NCBI GenBank assembly: GCA_964019695.1
Contig: OZ026525.1
Span: 85,942,279 to 86,006,278 of the forward strand
Reading direction: 5' to 3'
Length of the DNA: 64,000 nucleotides
Origin: Loripinus fragilis
Lineage: Eukaryota; Mollusca; Bivalvia; Lucinida; Lucinidae
Below are positions 1 through 13,000 of the stretch, piece after piece. The position numbers and the translations under genes were made by a program. Position 1 is the first letter of the stretch; every line of letters begins with the position of its first letter. The notes under the pieces were generated by a model. That model was not told where the DNA came from. It did not search any database and saw nothing but the letters and a program-made list of their open reading frames with translations.

Positions 1-330
1 GGAGAAACTAGGCACATTAAACAAATATATATAGACGGGCCGTCGATGCACCATTGCCCCCGAATTTGTATATTTAAAACGGGATTTCCTTAGTGCATGT
101 AATAACTCTACTTCTTATTGAATGGGAATTTATTTCGATCATCAACTGTACTTGTTATTCAGTAACATATATGGGAACTAGACCGTTAAACAAAGGAACC
201 AATCGTCCTATCACGCTATGTACAGTAAAACTATTTATACAGTTGATGTACAATAAAAACGACCATCTTGCAAAGTGGTCTATTTTTTGTCAGATATTTG
301 ATGTCTTCTTTCGCTTATACAACCCCTTTG
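1..330. other. No recognisable feature
   Basis: AT-rich sequence. An open stretch on the plus strand from 93 runs across the hairpin at 331-419 and has no recognisable domain, so I do not call it a gene. Confidence 0.4.
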
Positions 331-419
331 CCCCCCTAGACCCAAGACGCCCTTTACATATGTTATGTATTTGTATAGCGACATTTAATTGTCTAAAGGG
401 CATCTTGGGTCTAGGGGGG
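331..419. repeat. Inverted repeat, 25-bp arms
   Basis: Arms 331-355 (starting CCCCCCTAGACCCAAGACG) and 395-419 are reverse complements with one mismatch, separated by about 39 bp. This could be a stem-loop or the remnant of a small foldback element. No target duplication was identified. Confidence 0.75.
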
Positions 420-1660
420 AAAAGCATCTAAAAACAAACTGAAAGACGCCAGTTTCATCTTTTCAATGACAAACGTCACAATTTTAAGTATATTTCGTAC
501 GCATGCGCAGAAGAAAAACCGCAAAGTTTCGAAAATGAAGGGTACTTATATCCTTAATATTTTAGCACTTTTACTTTTTGAAAACCTGCAAAGGATTTAC
601 TAAAGCTCGTCTAAACGGCACCCAGTCTAAAGACGTAAAATGAGGGGTAGGAGTAGAAGGCGCAAGTTTTAACGGTTTTGTAAACGATGAATCGCTTTGA
701 AACCTATTTTGATGCCTTCTATGTAAATTTTACTACCGGAACAGACCAATTTTAAAAACATTAGGGCAATTTCAAAATTTAGGTTTTGTAATCATGTCAA
801 CTAGGGAAAATATACGCCTTATCGCTAGAACTCCTTCACCAAGATTTACGGTAAATGTAAAAAAAAAATGAACACTGAAATTTTGAACACCTAAAATTAT
901 TGTCGAAAATATTTTTTAAAAACATTCTGAAATATAGAACACTGCCCTCTTTAGAGAAAGTGAATTTCTAAAATTATGAAACACGGAAAATCTATGCCCC
1001 TTTATATGTTTGTCCCATCCTTGTTCTACCCTACAGCACATAAACTGTTGGTTCATGGGCAGGCGAAATTTGGAAGGTTCCATTCTACGTAGATGGCTAA
1101 TCTTGCAACGATGTTCTTTTTCGCATGCTGAGCGCGCGAGAAAACGCCCGTCTAAGCTTGTGTTCAGGTCATACGCTGCCTGGTCATAACTTCTTTTCGT
1201 AGACGTAATTAAGCCATATAAACCACAGCGTTAAACAACAGTCTTGATATGCTTATACATGCTAAATAAGTTTGCTTATATACGAAAGGGGCCTTTTCCC
1301 ACGTTGTGGTTTGAGTTGTGAAGCATATAATTAATCCATTCAACACACTGTGATGCTTGAGCTGTACTGATTGAGCCATCATCTACTCCCACGCGTTATG
1401 TGTGGCACAGTGAGCAATGAATGGTGTTTTAAGAGTGCACCTTTGAGCAGGCTCATCTAAGTAGCAAAATATGATAAAGGACAGTTTAATTTAAATTGAG
1501 CAGGTTGACACATAAATGAAACGGCGCACTGCATGCATCTTGAAGAAAAGGTACATTTGTGGTACTTGTCTGAAATTTTCTTTACTTTGAGATATATGAG
1601 TATACCCAGCGGACGCAAATAGGTCGGACATGCACTTACTAGATTAACTATTGGAATGCA
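420..1660. other. No recognisable feature
   Basis: AT-rich, apparently unique sequence with no supported gene. A motif resembling an NRF1 site (CGCATGCGCAG) lies near 501-511, too little to call a promoter. Confidence 0.4.
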
Positions 1661-2440
1661 TGTTTTCCCCAGATCAGGCTCGGCGAAACGTCGGACGATC
1701 ATCTGGATCCAAATTGTTTGCAAACTTGGCAGGTGGTAAAAGGAGAGAGCAAACGAATCTTTTGTTTGATTTCTTAGAATCTTTAAGCACGATTTTGGGA
1801 CAGTCTATTAATCTTGATACAACTGCTTCCGATGAGGACCCAATGTATACGCTTACTGAGATATACTGAAAACCCATCTTATCATACCATCAGTGTCAAA
1901 GAGTTTGGATCCAAATCAAACATGACACTGTTTGCATGCCCGGATCCAGAAAATTTTGTCAGAGGGAGTCAAACTTTTACACGTTTTTTTTATTATTTAA
2001 TGAGGGGAGAGAGAATCGAAATACAACTATAAGCGGGCCATCATCGGCCCGCCAGCGAATCGCCATTTAAATGACGTTTCGCTAGAGTGCCGATATTGGC
2101 CATTCATAAAAATGTAGCTTTCTGATTTTTCAGGGGTCCTGACCAATTACTAAGAGAAACTATATTTTTGTGATATTTTAGAAAGGATCCTCCAAGACCC
2201 CCGTCCCCCCTCCCCCATTCGGATCCGCGCATGGCATGGACGCAGAGCGAAGCCGGGCATTATTATGTCTGGCTTGATCTGGTTCAAACTGTTTGCATAA
2301 AAATCATTTTGAATAAGTTCTCCCAGGTACATCATCAATGGATCAACATCACACCTGACGCTGTTCAGATGCAGATCAAGCCCGACTTTTTTTATGTCGG
2401 GCCTGATCTTGGTCCAAACTGTTTGCAAAAGTAATAATCA
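1660..2440. repeat. Degenerate fragments of the TTTGCAAACAGT MITE family
   Basis: The motif 'gatc(t/a)gg.tc(c/a)aaactgtttgca' recurs at about 1697-1722, 1903-1936, 2273-2299 and 2401-2430. It matches the core of the MITE that is abundant between 30.8 and 58.4 kb, but these copies lack the TTGTCATCTGCTG ends. The stretches between 2250 and 2430 look like two tandem partial copies. Confidence 0.55.
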
Positions 2441-2920
2441 ACTTTTTCAAGGGAGAGGCCTGAGGGTCTGTGAAGGGGATACGTCATCAAGACATGTACC
2501 CATTTCTATACAACATTTTAAGATACAAAATTTATAAAATACAACTCGTCAGGCTAAAAATCCGTATTAGGATATCAACCAGTGGATCCAGATCAGGCCG
2601 GATTAATTCAGTAGCAGGTGGATAGGTCAATAAATACAAGTTTAGGTTATTAAATATTTATATGAAATAAGCAAAGCCAAAAGTAGCCTCCGTACATATT
2701 TCCTATATTGTGTTCATGGCACCGCTTATTAAACGAAACTTTTGCTGCCTTTATTCTGGAAATCGAAAAATAAATCAGTCCCGACATTAAAGTAAGCTGG
2801 TTTATAAAACAGTTATGCATACCTTGACATTCCTCTCCTGTCCATCAGTATCAAAAGATCGCTGCAAATCCGTTAGTTTTTGCGTGGAGAAAAGTACCTC
2901 TATGTTGTTGTTGTGTAAGT
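2441..2920. other. No recognisable feature
   Basis: AT-rich. Only a short 'ggatccagatcaggccgg' fragment near 2584, related to the MITE core, stands out. Confidence 0.4.
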
Positions 2921-2923
2921 AAT

Positions 2924-3024
2924 AGTTATACCATGGCTTGTCCGCCTTTACGTGGAGATACTCCACGAGCTTTAGCGAGTGGATTATCTTACGTACAGGT
3001 GGACAAACATGGTATGACTATTTT
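2924..3024. repeat. Imperfect hairpin, about 45-bp arms
   Basis: Left arm 'aatagttataccatggcttg' and right arm 'caaacatggtatgactatt' are inverted and continue inward with several mismatches to a short loop near 'ctttagcg'. Size and form fit a small foldback MITE or a relic hairpin. Confidence 0.6.
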
Positions 3025-3935
3025 ATACCACCTACATCAGTGTAGACCTTGCAAATCAAGTGATATTTCATGCTGAAGTTGGTAAAGGTGGTATAAAGCT
3101 ATAAATTTCGTGCATGACCTCGCTAATGGACAGACACGACTATACATGAAGTAAAATAGTCCTTCAAATGGGTTTAAAAAGTATGAAAATAATCGCAATT
3201 GCATAAACATACACAGTTATTTAGCCAAATTGAGTGTTGTTGTGAATAGATATAAACTCAAATACCTGGAAATTCGCCCAACATTAATAAAGTTTCATGT
3301 ATAAATACGCTATGATCGCATAACAGCATTCCATCGAAATTGGACATGCCGGTGTGCCAATATAATTGCGCCCCCATGTTGAAGACATAAAGTTGACGGT
3401 AATTTTGATAGTTCTAAGTGAAATCGAATGATCATATACTGATAAATTGTTTTGAAATTAGTGAAATAAATCATTTTGACGAAAAAAGTCCGTAAAACTG
3501 TTGAGAAAAGCGGATGGCGGGACGTCACTGTTCGATAATTTTATCCGGCACTGTACGAAAAACAAATGTCATTGAATCGCAAATTCAACTTCGAATGTCA
3601 TGACATTATCGTAATAGGGAAGAATATGAAATATAGCAGATTAGCACATGCACCAGACCAGGGGGTGGTCTTTCGGATGGCATCGATAAGTAACTTTGAA
3701 AATCATTTTATTTCAAAAACATTTTGAAGTTCAAAGTCATGTATAATCATGTACTTTTTCTGACAAATTTGCAAAATACAACAAGATAAAAAATGAAAGC
3801 TGTTTTTTTAATCATTGCAATGATTTGGAGTAGATCTCTTTAGATTGATACATGGCTTGTGAATGGGAGTCCCTTTCGTATCGGAGTTTTGCTAACAGTA
3901 GAGTTTTATCGAAAAAGTCTGAAGTGGTACGTTAA
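3025..3935. other. No recognisable feature
   Basis: AT-rich sequence with no convincing ORF, repeat or RNA gene. Confidence 0.4.
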
Positions 3936-4949
3936 AATTCTTTTGCTGTACCTGGTAGAGTAGGTATGGAGGAATGCTCTCTAGATTTGATTTCTTATTA
4001 GGGACAGCTAGAGCATTTGGTTTTCTGGTGGGGGAGGGGCTGTTTGTTTCAAATGGATGAAACTAGATTTTCTTAGACAAAGTGAAAGCATTTATGTTTG
4101 TAACCATAGAAATTGTGTTTTTTTATATAATTGCTATTAGGCCCTATACGTAAGATTAACTTCAGTTTCAACAAGTAAGAATATATCTGATCAACATTCA
4201 TCAAAGTTTTAATAAAAAGCATCTAATTACCTAGATAGAGAATTACATACCAGTTGCGTAGGTAGCCCTGTTATGATGTTGATTATCACTTGTGCTAAGG
4301 GGTCCGGGGGCATGCTCCCCCTGAAAATTTTTGATAAAAATGGTGCGATCTGTTGCATTCTGGGTGTTCCAAAGTTAGCTATTATCAACCTAAAAATCAG
4401 CATGTTTTTGGGTAATAAATCAACAGCTCAAATTTTTGTGCCATATTTTTCTCCAAGATCAATCCAGATGCACACTTTGGCACAAAAATAAATACATACA
4501 CATTTTACAAGGGGGGTCTGGGGGCAATAGCCCCCAGAATCCAAATAAATGTAAAAAATGGAGGCTTTATGTTTTTATCAAATATTACATATCAGACGCG
4601 AAGATAAATCCTGTTATGAAGTGAATTCAGATTCATGCTAGGGGGGGGGGGGGTCCGGACATTTTTCTTTTTATTAAAATGGTGCAATCTGGCGCATTCT
4701 GAGTGTTCCCAAATACGTTACTATGAACCTAAAAATCAACAATTTCAAGGCTAATTTTCCACAATAGTAAGAATTATTTGCCATATCATTCATCAAAAGC
4801 AATCCAGATAAACTTATTAGCACGAAAGTAAATATATTTAGGTACCCAAGGGGGTCTAGGGGCTCCCCCCAGAAGCCTAAGAAATATTTTGAGAAAAAAA
4901 TCAAATTAAATGAAGGATTTTCCTTTAAGGTGAGTATGTTTTACTTTTT

Positions 4950-5075
4950 GCAGGGCTCCCTAAATCCCCCAAAACTATGAGCTTGCTCCCCAAATCCCTG
5001 AAAATAATTACAAGTGCTCCCCAGCTCCCTGAAAATAAATAGCCATTCTCCCCAGATCCCCAAAACCCCTGGGGC
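4950..5075. repeat. CTCCCCAGATCCC minisatellite, block 1
   Basis: Roughly 28-30-bp units of the form 'gctccccagatccctgaaaa' repeat four to five times. On the minus strand this gives glycine/aspartate-rich pseudo-repeats that look coding but are not. Confidence 0.65.
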
Positions 5076-5284
5076 CCTAGCATTGTATCCCATATCCCTA
5101 AAACTGATCCAAGTATCCCGTATGCCTTTAAATATTTACAAAAATATCCTGTATCGCCAGTATCACTAATAACCCTTCCAGAGCCTCAGACACACAAGCG
5201 CATGATTTAATGTTCACTTATCATTGTCGCAAACAGGAAGCTCGCTAGCACGAACAAACCTGTGAGGCCCCCCAGGGGGGGGGG

Positions 5285-5450
5285 GGGTCTGTGCTCCCTT
5301 GATCCATGAAAGTAATGCATTGATCTCCCCAGATCCCTGAAAATAATTGCCTCTGCTCCCTAAAAGTATTTTGCCTTTGCTCCCCAAATCCCTAAAAAAG
5401 ACCAGCTTCTCCACAGATCCCCAAAAATATAAGTCAATTCTCCCTAAAAT
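5285..5450. repeat. CTCCCCAGATCCC minisatellite, block 2
   Basis: Same 28-30-bp unit as the block at 4950, about six degenerate copies, preceded by a G-run at 5275-5287. Confidence 0.65.
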
Positions 5451-6299
5451 GTATTTATCTTTTCATAGGATTAAAATCACATACTTAAAAACTATGAAGC
5501 TATACAAGAGCGCATGACATATTGATAACTTAATATTTTGCCTTATACATGTAAAGACAGGGCTTAGTCATAGATTACATGACATAATTATTTCAATGAA
5601 ATGCATGGTATATGGCTCAAAGTATCAAAGGCCATTCCTTAAAATGTTGTTGCTGTACCTGGTGGAGTGGGCATGACGGAATGCTCTCTAGATTTGATTT
5701 TTTAATTAGAAACTGACCATTTGTTTTTCTGTTTGGGGGGCATGGGGCTGATTTTTTTCCAACAGCTTAAACTAGATTTTTTTTATTGACAAAGTGAAAG
5801 TATTTTTTTTTGTAATAAAATTTTCTACAATTGCTATTAGCCCCTATACACTTGTTTAGCTTCAGTCTCATTAAATAAGTATATATTTGATCAGCATTCT
5901 AAATTTTTCTTATAAAAATGAGCTTACCATCTAAAAAGAGGATTACATAGCAGGTGCATAGGAACCACTGAAACAATACGCAGCCAGACTCGTGCTAGGG
6001 GGGTCCGGGGGCATGCACCCACGGGAAAATTTTGATAAAAATGGTGCGATCTGGTGCAATCTGGGCGTTCTAAAGTATGCTTTTACCTAGCTAAAAATTC
6101 ACGATTTTAAGGTTAATAAATGAACAACAACATAAGTTAATTACCATATTTTCCCCTGAGGACAATTTAGGTGTACATGTTATACAAAAATAAGTACATT
6201 TATAATTTACAAGGGGGGTCTGGGGGGCTAGCCCCCCAGAAGCAGAAGAAATTTTAAAAAATCAAACAAAATGGAGGCTTTTCCTTTTTTTTTTGCTTT

Positions 6300-6426
6300 T
6301 TGGCAGGGCTCCCTAGATCCCTAAAACTATGAGCTTGCTCCCCAGATCCCCAAAAATAATTACCAGTGCTCCCTGGATCCCTGAAAATAAATAGCCATTC
6401 TCCCCAGATCCCCAAAACCCCTGGGG
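6300..6426. repeat. CTCCCCAGATCCC minisatellite, block 3
   Basis: Closest to the 4950 block, sharing the order of variant units and ending in 'aaaacccctgggg' as that block does. This shows the larger repeat unit was duplicated together with its minisatellite. Confidence 0.65.
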
Positions 6427-7310
6427 GGCCCACCTGTCGCCTTTCGCTCGGTGCACACTGGGATTGAGCCGCCATTTTTATTTAAAATATATTATGCGAT
6501 CACTGCTTGCATGACTTGGGGCTTTAAATCCAGACAATATTGACTAAAAGAGAAATAATAAACTGTCAAAAATTGAACTTTTTGCTATTTTTAACAATAA
6601 ATTCAGTCACTACAGCAGTGCGAGAATTGAACGGGACTAGCCAAAGATCATTGTCTGCGCATGTGTGATATTAAAGGATCAGTATTTGATAAAATGCTTC
6701 CGGTCGATGACAATGAGCCAAATATCGCTAGTTACACATGATGCAAAGGGCGAAATGCGAGAGATCTAGATGAGGTATCGTCAGGTCTCGCGAGAATGGT
6801 TCACTTATATTTTGCGTCATCCATGTAAAATTAAGGTTTAGTCAATAGAATACAGGGCATAAAATACAATTTTTTAGGCAATCCTTAAAATGTTGTTGTT
6901 TTACCTGGTAGATAGGTATGGAAGAATACTCTCTAGTTTTGAGTTTATTTGTTTTTTTTTTTCATTTGGGACAGACCATTAGGTTTTTTTCTGGTGGAAG
7001 GAGGGGCCGTTTTTCCCAACAGCTTAAAATATACTATGCTTTAATAAAGTGAAAGCATTTATTTTTGTAACCATAAAAACTCTTTTTACAATGCTATTAG
7101 GCCCCTTTACGTATGTTTCAGTTCATGTAAGCAGCCCTGTAAGGACGTGGATTAAAACTCTTGTTTGGGTGGTCCGGGAGCATGCTCCCCCTATAGTTTT
7201 TTTATATAAAAACGGGGCGATCTGGTGCATTCTGAGCGTTAAATCAACTATACTGATTGACAAAAAATGCTTGATACATAAGTTCACTAAATTACTTAGA
7301 AGGATTTAAA

Positions 7311-7960
7311 ATTAGTGACAGCAGTTAAAATATTCATGTATATTAAAGCTGCATAGTCTGTAACTTTTGATCTTTTAATTTTAGAAATAATGTTTCTATT
7401 TTTCAAGAACACAGTAAAAAAGCTAAAATTCAGGTATACATTTTACCAATTTCGTTAATCTTAACAAATTATCAGTATCAAAACAACAGCATTTATGTTA
7501 AAAATTAACTGTCTATAATTATTGGAGGGACGCAAATAATTACCAACAAGGGAATAAATACCTGTTTTTATAAGATAATTCACCTTTCCATGCAGTTTCC
7601 AGCTATAGTGCACATATTTATTGTGAAAACATATCTTAAGTCTACTTTTACAAATGATTTAAAAAGAAATGAAAATTTTTCGAAAAATTTTCATTGTTGC
7701 AGACTTAGTCTCTTTAATATAAGCCAAAATGCCTGTTAAACAAAAATCGATAAATGTTTTACTCAAAATTCTGGTCATGTTCAGATCGTGCAGCTCGTGT
7801 TTGTGAACCACTTGTCTTACATTACAAGTTTCTATTGTAGCGTCTCATTTGCATGCGAATATATTCAAGGGGGACAAACACGTGATACACGTGTTAGACT
7901 TCAAGCTAAAAAAAGGTCCTCCCCCCTCTAGGGAATTTAGCAGACATAAATTATCTTTAA
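7311..7960. other. No recognisable feature
   Basis: AT-rich sequence without supported ORFs. Confidence 0.4.
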
Positions 7961-8160
7961 AAGAATTGCAAGCCGCATCTTTTAAGAGAAGTTTGCACTC
8001 TGTGCTCCGGGACATTAGTATCTGACAGCTGTCACATGTGTTACTGAAACAAACTTAGAAAAAAGCAAAATGAAAGTTTGAGCTACAGAAAGAAGACATT
8101 TAACCATCTTATTTAAATTTCGTATGTAGTCCACAAGCTGGATGCCTTAGCTACATAAAA
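7960..8160 (-). repeat. Diverged GTAACATATGTAAC-family repeat, inverted copy
   Basis: The stretch with 'aagagaagtttgcactctgt', 'cacatgtgttac' and 'agaaagaagacatt' resembles 10195-10370. It is related in reverse orientation to 12680-12760 (reverse complement 'aagaaatgtttgcactctt'). It is a member of the diverged family annotated at 10046-14330. Confidence 0.45.
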
Positions 8161-8435
8161 GCAGCATTTTAAATAAAATAACAGCTTCCAGTTGTATTAT
8201 ATGCGTAACATAGATAAAATCTTCTTTTGAAAATTGAAATTGTGACTAACATCATTTAATTTTACAGCTAATTTGTGCATTTTTTCAAATGTTTTTAATC
8301 ATAGTTTACTAGGATACTTATTTGACTAATCTAAAAAACAAAGTTTGCTTTTCTATCTTAAATATATTGTCTTATATGAGCTGCTAAACAACCCCACCCC
8401 CTCCCAATTTTAAGTATCCAATTTTGATATCTATA

Positions 8436-9216
8436 CCCAACAAAAAAAGAAACGCACCACTTAGAACTGTTCAACTCTCAGGAAGATCACAAGTGATACG
8501 CCAGTTTAGTTTATATCAGTGCAAGGGTATGTCATGTACTGTTGCGTCACACGTCTTTTGCAATCTGGCGTCGAAATTGTGTTAAAGAAAATTGGTCATG
8601 AGCAAAGTGGGGGTCAAATTGTAAAGTCACAGGAAATTAGCGTTTTTATAATGCTCTCTTGCTGGATAAGTTCAAGCAATTGGAATCACATCAGTAGACT
8701 AAATTGTACCCAGACATCTATTCTTGCAAGTTCTATCTTTGATTCATCATACGCGATAAATAAACGCTAGGTACCCCATGTATTGTGACTAACCTTTGGA
8801 TACTGATTCCACACTGGAGATAAACCTTACAAAACATTTAAAGATTTCAACATTGTTTAATCAGTTTAAACGGTCCTAACTGATAAAAATGGATTTTGAA
8901 ATTACAAGAAAGCATCAATAAACACATTGGTTGTCTCACATAACAACAACATATCGTTTTCATAATTTGCAAATGTAAAACAAACTTGGAATTCCATGCA
9001 GACAGCAGCGTTGAATTAACGCTTCCAAAACTCGTTTACCATTCGCCTTGATGTCTTTTGTGCCTACACAGGGAAAGTACAGATACTCATCATAGTCGCA
9101 CTCAGGTTTTAGTAAGATTTGATCAGAAATGAATATTTCATAACAATTTACATTTTCCTTTTAAAAGGAGATCTTAATGGGAAAAATCGTAGTGGTGCGT
9201 TTCTTTTTTTGTCGGG
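8436..9216. mobile_element. Mariner-like non-autonomous element (MITE), TA-flanked
   Basis: Two 25-bp TIRs, 8436-8460 (CCCAACAAAAAAAGAAACGC...) and 9192-9216 (reverse complement CCCGACAAAAAAAGAAACGC...), differ at one position and are flanked by TA on both sides (8434-8435 and 9217-9218). TA duplication and these ends fit the Tc1/mariner superfamily. The 781-bp interior has no transposase; the longest open stretch, 83 codons from 8519, shows no DDE-type motif. Confidence 0.8.
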
Positions 9217-9677
9217 TATATTATTGAAGAAAAAATATAAAAATATTTGACACTGGTGGATATCTTACATTTTAGGACTGTCATGCTAATGCAATAAAGA
9301 ATCATAGATTTGCAAAAAGATAGTTAAACGTTATATAAGGGTTTGATATAACTTGGATATCATGCGACAATCTGCATGCCTAGTTTTAAACCCAATCACG
9401 GTTTATAGCTATCGTTTCCTCTTTAATTGCACGACGGTATGTCAGGCCTCAGACTCTATGACGGCTCTGACGTAAAGCTTTAATCGGTGGGTTGGTGCCT
9501 GATGCTTATCTGTAGCTGGACCCACCGTGGCTCAACTTGAGGTTTTCTTTAGCTCTGACTATCTGTGAGTCGTGAGCCCTTTTCTTTGTTTCATCAAGGT
9601 GTAGAAATTTGATTAGAGTGTTTTTCCATGGTGATACATTGCATTAGTTAAATGGCTTCCATGCGAGCTGAACATTT
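9217..9677. other. No recognisable feature
   Basis: Unique-looking sequence between the mariner-like element and the 370-bp repeat. Confidence 0.4.
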
Positions 9678-10045
9678 CTTGTACTTCAACAACAGCAGAA
9701 TCTAGGGCGACGATTTGGTACCAGTAAAATGCATTTAAGCCCCCCCCCCCCCCCGGTGGCTTAGGCTGCTGTCCGTTCTAAGGCGGTGGTTCTGTTGTTG
9801 TTGACTTTTTGTTTATTGTTACTCCCATTGTGGAAGTCTGTAATTGTTCTATGTTTTGTTGTTCGTTACTTTATGTCCATTCTAGTATTGCAATCATCTT
9901 GATGGGGAAGAGAGAGCTGATTGCTTTGCTTAATTTGTCTTCCTGGTGTATCGTGATGGTTGAGCGGCTCTTCCTCGCGGTGCCACGGGGTTGTCTGCAG
10001 TTTGTGATTGTGGTATTTCCTGATCATACTCATTTACTATTTTTG
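9678..10045 (+). repeat. 370-bp repeat, copy 1 (inverted relative to 21309-21672)
   Basis: Starts CTTGTACTTCAACAACAGCA and ends in 'gatcatactcatttacta'. The copy at 21309-21672 is its reverse complement with few differences. A partial third copy sits at 21897-21998. Both full copies keep the same open frame (about 80 shared codons, containing MGKRELIALLNLSSW). That frame is hydrophobic with no recognised domain and is more likely a by-product of the repeat than a gene. A C-run at 9740-9754 differs in length between copies. Confidence 0.75.
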
Positions 10046-13000
10046 ACATCAGGATTGGAGCACTTATTAAAGTATGTAACATGTGTTACCTGCCATTATG
10101 AATGAGCAAGGAAGTTGTCTTGATGTTAGAGACGATATTTCGAAAAAAACTATTTTTCACATGTTTCCCATAAGTCTCTATACTAGCTGACATATCCTAT
10201 CTTAAAGAGCAATTCAAATAAGAGATGTTTGCACTCTATAAACCAGGGGGTTATGAACCTGTAATAGAATGTTACCACATCAATATAAGAATAAAGGAAT
10301 TGAAAGTCTGAGAAACAGAAAGAAGACATGAGACTATCTATTTATTTGAATTATTCATGTAGATTGCATGCTGAATACCATTTTATGCCCATTAAAACTT
10401 TTTAACAAATATACAGCTTCCTATGCTTAGGGGAATGGTCGTAACTTAAGTACTGCTGCATAAATAAGAAATGCGAAAAATAGACTTTAAGTGCACATTT
10501 TTCACGTTGTTTTCTCTTGAAATTTTCGATATGCGCGTAGAAAAAGCTGCAGTATGTGTGGCCTCTGCCAGTATCAAACAAATTGACTCAGCTATAACAT
10601 TCTTCAAAAGCAGAAACAGCATGTCAGTGTCAATGGGCTTTATGCCATTTCACATTTATGCATACAGTGGAGTATGACTCCTGTGAAGTGGCAAGAGAAA
10701 CCTTACTGAACTGCCTCTGCATCCGTGCTAGTCAAATGACAGCATTGCTATGATTTCGCAAAAGGTATGTCTTTACCATGTACCTCTCAGAATACATTAA
10801 GATTTCTGACATTGTTCAAACAGAAATTTGATAGGCTGCTTTTTTCGTTGCATCATTTGCCATGGAACCTTTCCAGTCCTTTTGTGCTTAAGTCTTCAGA
10901 TTTTAGATAAAAAGTGTTTCGCTGCGTCTAAAGAACTTGATTAAGTTTTCTTTAGTTACAATGTTTTTACTCTTGATGGTTTTGGCAGACAGTCAGAAAC
11001 AATTTCTGTTACACTTTGAAATTATGTTTGCTAATGGTTGTTTTTGTTATCAGCACATTGAAGCGAGCCTTAAAAATGTAAAGCCTTCTCATTTTTGCAG
11101 CCTTATCAGTAGATGTTGCATTCGAAGAAAGGAAACTGGACTATGGGCAGAATAGGATAACCAGTAGTTCTATATTGTGCTCTATGGAAGATTTATAGAG
11201 AGTAAACAAGTTAATAAGAAAACGCTGAAATTGAAAACACTTGCCTCTGACTGTGTAATCAAAAAGCATGTCACGCCAATTTCCTTGCTCATTTATTATG
11301 TCAAGTTATATATGTTACATCCTTTAATAAACGCTCTAATCTTAGAAACTTAGTGAATCATTGAAGTGAAAGGGTCTAATTTGCACTCTGTTCAACCTGC
11401 ATTGCATTGCTTTACCTGCTGTGATAAATCTAGCCCGTTTATCTGAAGGGGAAAGAGTTACCTCTGTTTCAGTACATCAGAAGTACTAAGACTTCATATA
11501 AGTTTTAAGTGCTTGGGGAAAGATCATAAGTGCAGAGACATTATTAGGCGAAGATATGTTTGTTGCATGTATGGAAAGGCTACATTTATAAAAAAAAAAT
11601 AACCAGCTAAGATATAATTCTTTTTCACAGAAATATCCAAGTACATCAGTCCAGGTACTCATTGCTTTTAATGGCATCTTTTTCCTCCTTATAAACCTTC
11701 AGTTTTTCTCCTAAACTTGCAGAGTATCAATTGAAACACATAATCAAAGAGCCAACTATTAGGAATTCATATCAGTTTCCGAATGTTCCAAACCATGAAT
11801 GGCATAATTGGAAAGTTGATGTTGGCTATTCAATTTTAATGGACTGGTGGTAAAATTGTATATCAGTAAATGATTGAAACATTGTGTGATTATTCTACTA
11901 GTTGCAAGGAGGGGGGTGATAATAATTATTACCACAGAAGCCGACAACGACAGACGTTTAACATGAGTGTTAAATCGATGAGAATTAGTTTGGACCATTT
12001 CATTTATTGAATGTTCTTGTAAAAATGTAAAAATATCTTTTCTATTTGTGGCTCTATATTCAGCATTATATGCAAAGTATTAGGAAATGTGTCAAAAAGT
12101 TAATTGATAACATCTGTAACAACAGGCTATGATATTAAGAAATAAATATAATTTCTAGTGTTTTGGCACCGAAGACTTATAAGTACACATTAAGTTACCT
12201 GATCTTAGAAGCCTGATGACAGCTTGCAAATATATGAGCAAGACAGACTATGAAAATGTAAAATATCCACACGCTGCACTTGCTTTCATGTGTTTACTTA
12301 AACGCTATCTTGGCAAAAACTGGGAGTAGGGCTGTGAATTAGCTCCTTTAAGACAATATTTTAAGATAGAAAAACAAACGTTGTTTTTTTTCTATTTATA
12401 AATTGAGTATATGTTTGTAAAACCTAATAAAACAGTTTGAAACCAACACATAGCAGTTGTTTAACTAAATGACGATAGTAACAATTATGGCTTTTAAATA
12501 ATAATTAAGTTCATGTAACGCACAGAACACCACAGGTAGCAGAAGTAAGGTTAAACAGTTTCCATATGAAGTAAAGACATCCAGTATGCAGACTATAAGA
12601 ATCTCAATGTATTAGATAATTTTAATCATTCTTTCTGAAGCTCAAACATTTAAATTTCATATTCTCAAATTGATATTGTAACATATGTAACAAGCTGTTA
12701 CCGGCTAACACCACGACTAAAAGAGTGCAAACATTTCTTATTCGATACAACTTGGATGTTTTTTTAAGATGTTATCTGTTTGCATAATTTCAAAGGGGAT
12801 AGGGATGGAGCAGGCCCTTACTCAGCTTGAAGTCAAAATACTGTTTGATGATTCTACTTATTACGATTATGACGATGACACAGAAGCAGACACAATGATG
12901 GAAGTTGTGTATGAAGTAGACTCTGATGATGATTAATTTTGAATATTCTCATTTAACATGAATATTTATAAACTGCCCTGTTCAAAAGTGAAACAGTCTT

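Larger units (their letters stand above)
3936..7310. repeat. Three diverged copies of a G/C-stem interspersed repeat
   Basis: A unit starting 'gctgtacctggtagagtagg' recurs at about 3943, 5650 and 6896. In each copy it is followed at a similar distance by a near-palindrome of the form GGGGGCATGCTCCCCC (about 4306, 6006, 7175) and then by 'atggtgcgatctg'. A second stem, ggggtctgggggc...gccccccagaa, follows at about 4515, 4848 and 6214. The same stem class reappears at 32873 and 55000, so this is a dispersed family and not a local gene. I cannot name its superfamily from the sequence alone. Confidence 0.65.

Noticed and set aside
93..431. 112-codon ORF on the plus strand
   Set aside because: It runs through the 331-419 hairpin, has no recognisable domain, and its length is unremarkable in AT-rich eukaryotic DNA.
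5214..6475. Minus-strand ORFs with FRDLGSxGN-type repeats
   Set aside because: Translation artefact of the CTCCCCAGATCCC minisatellite.
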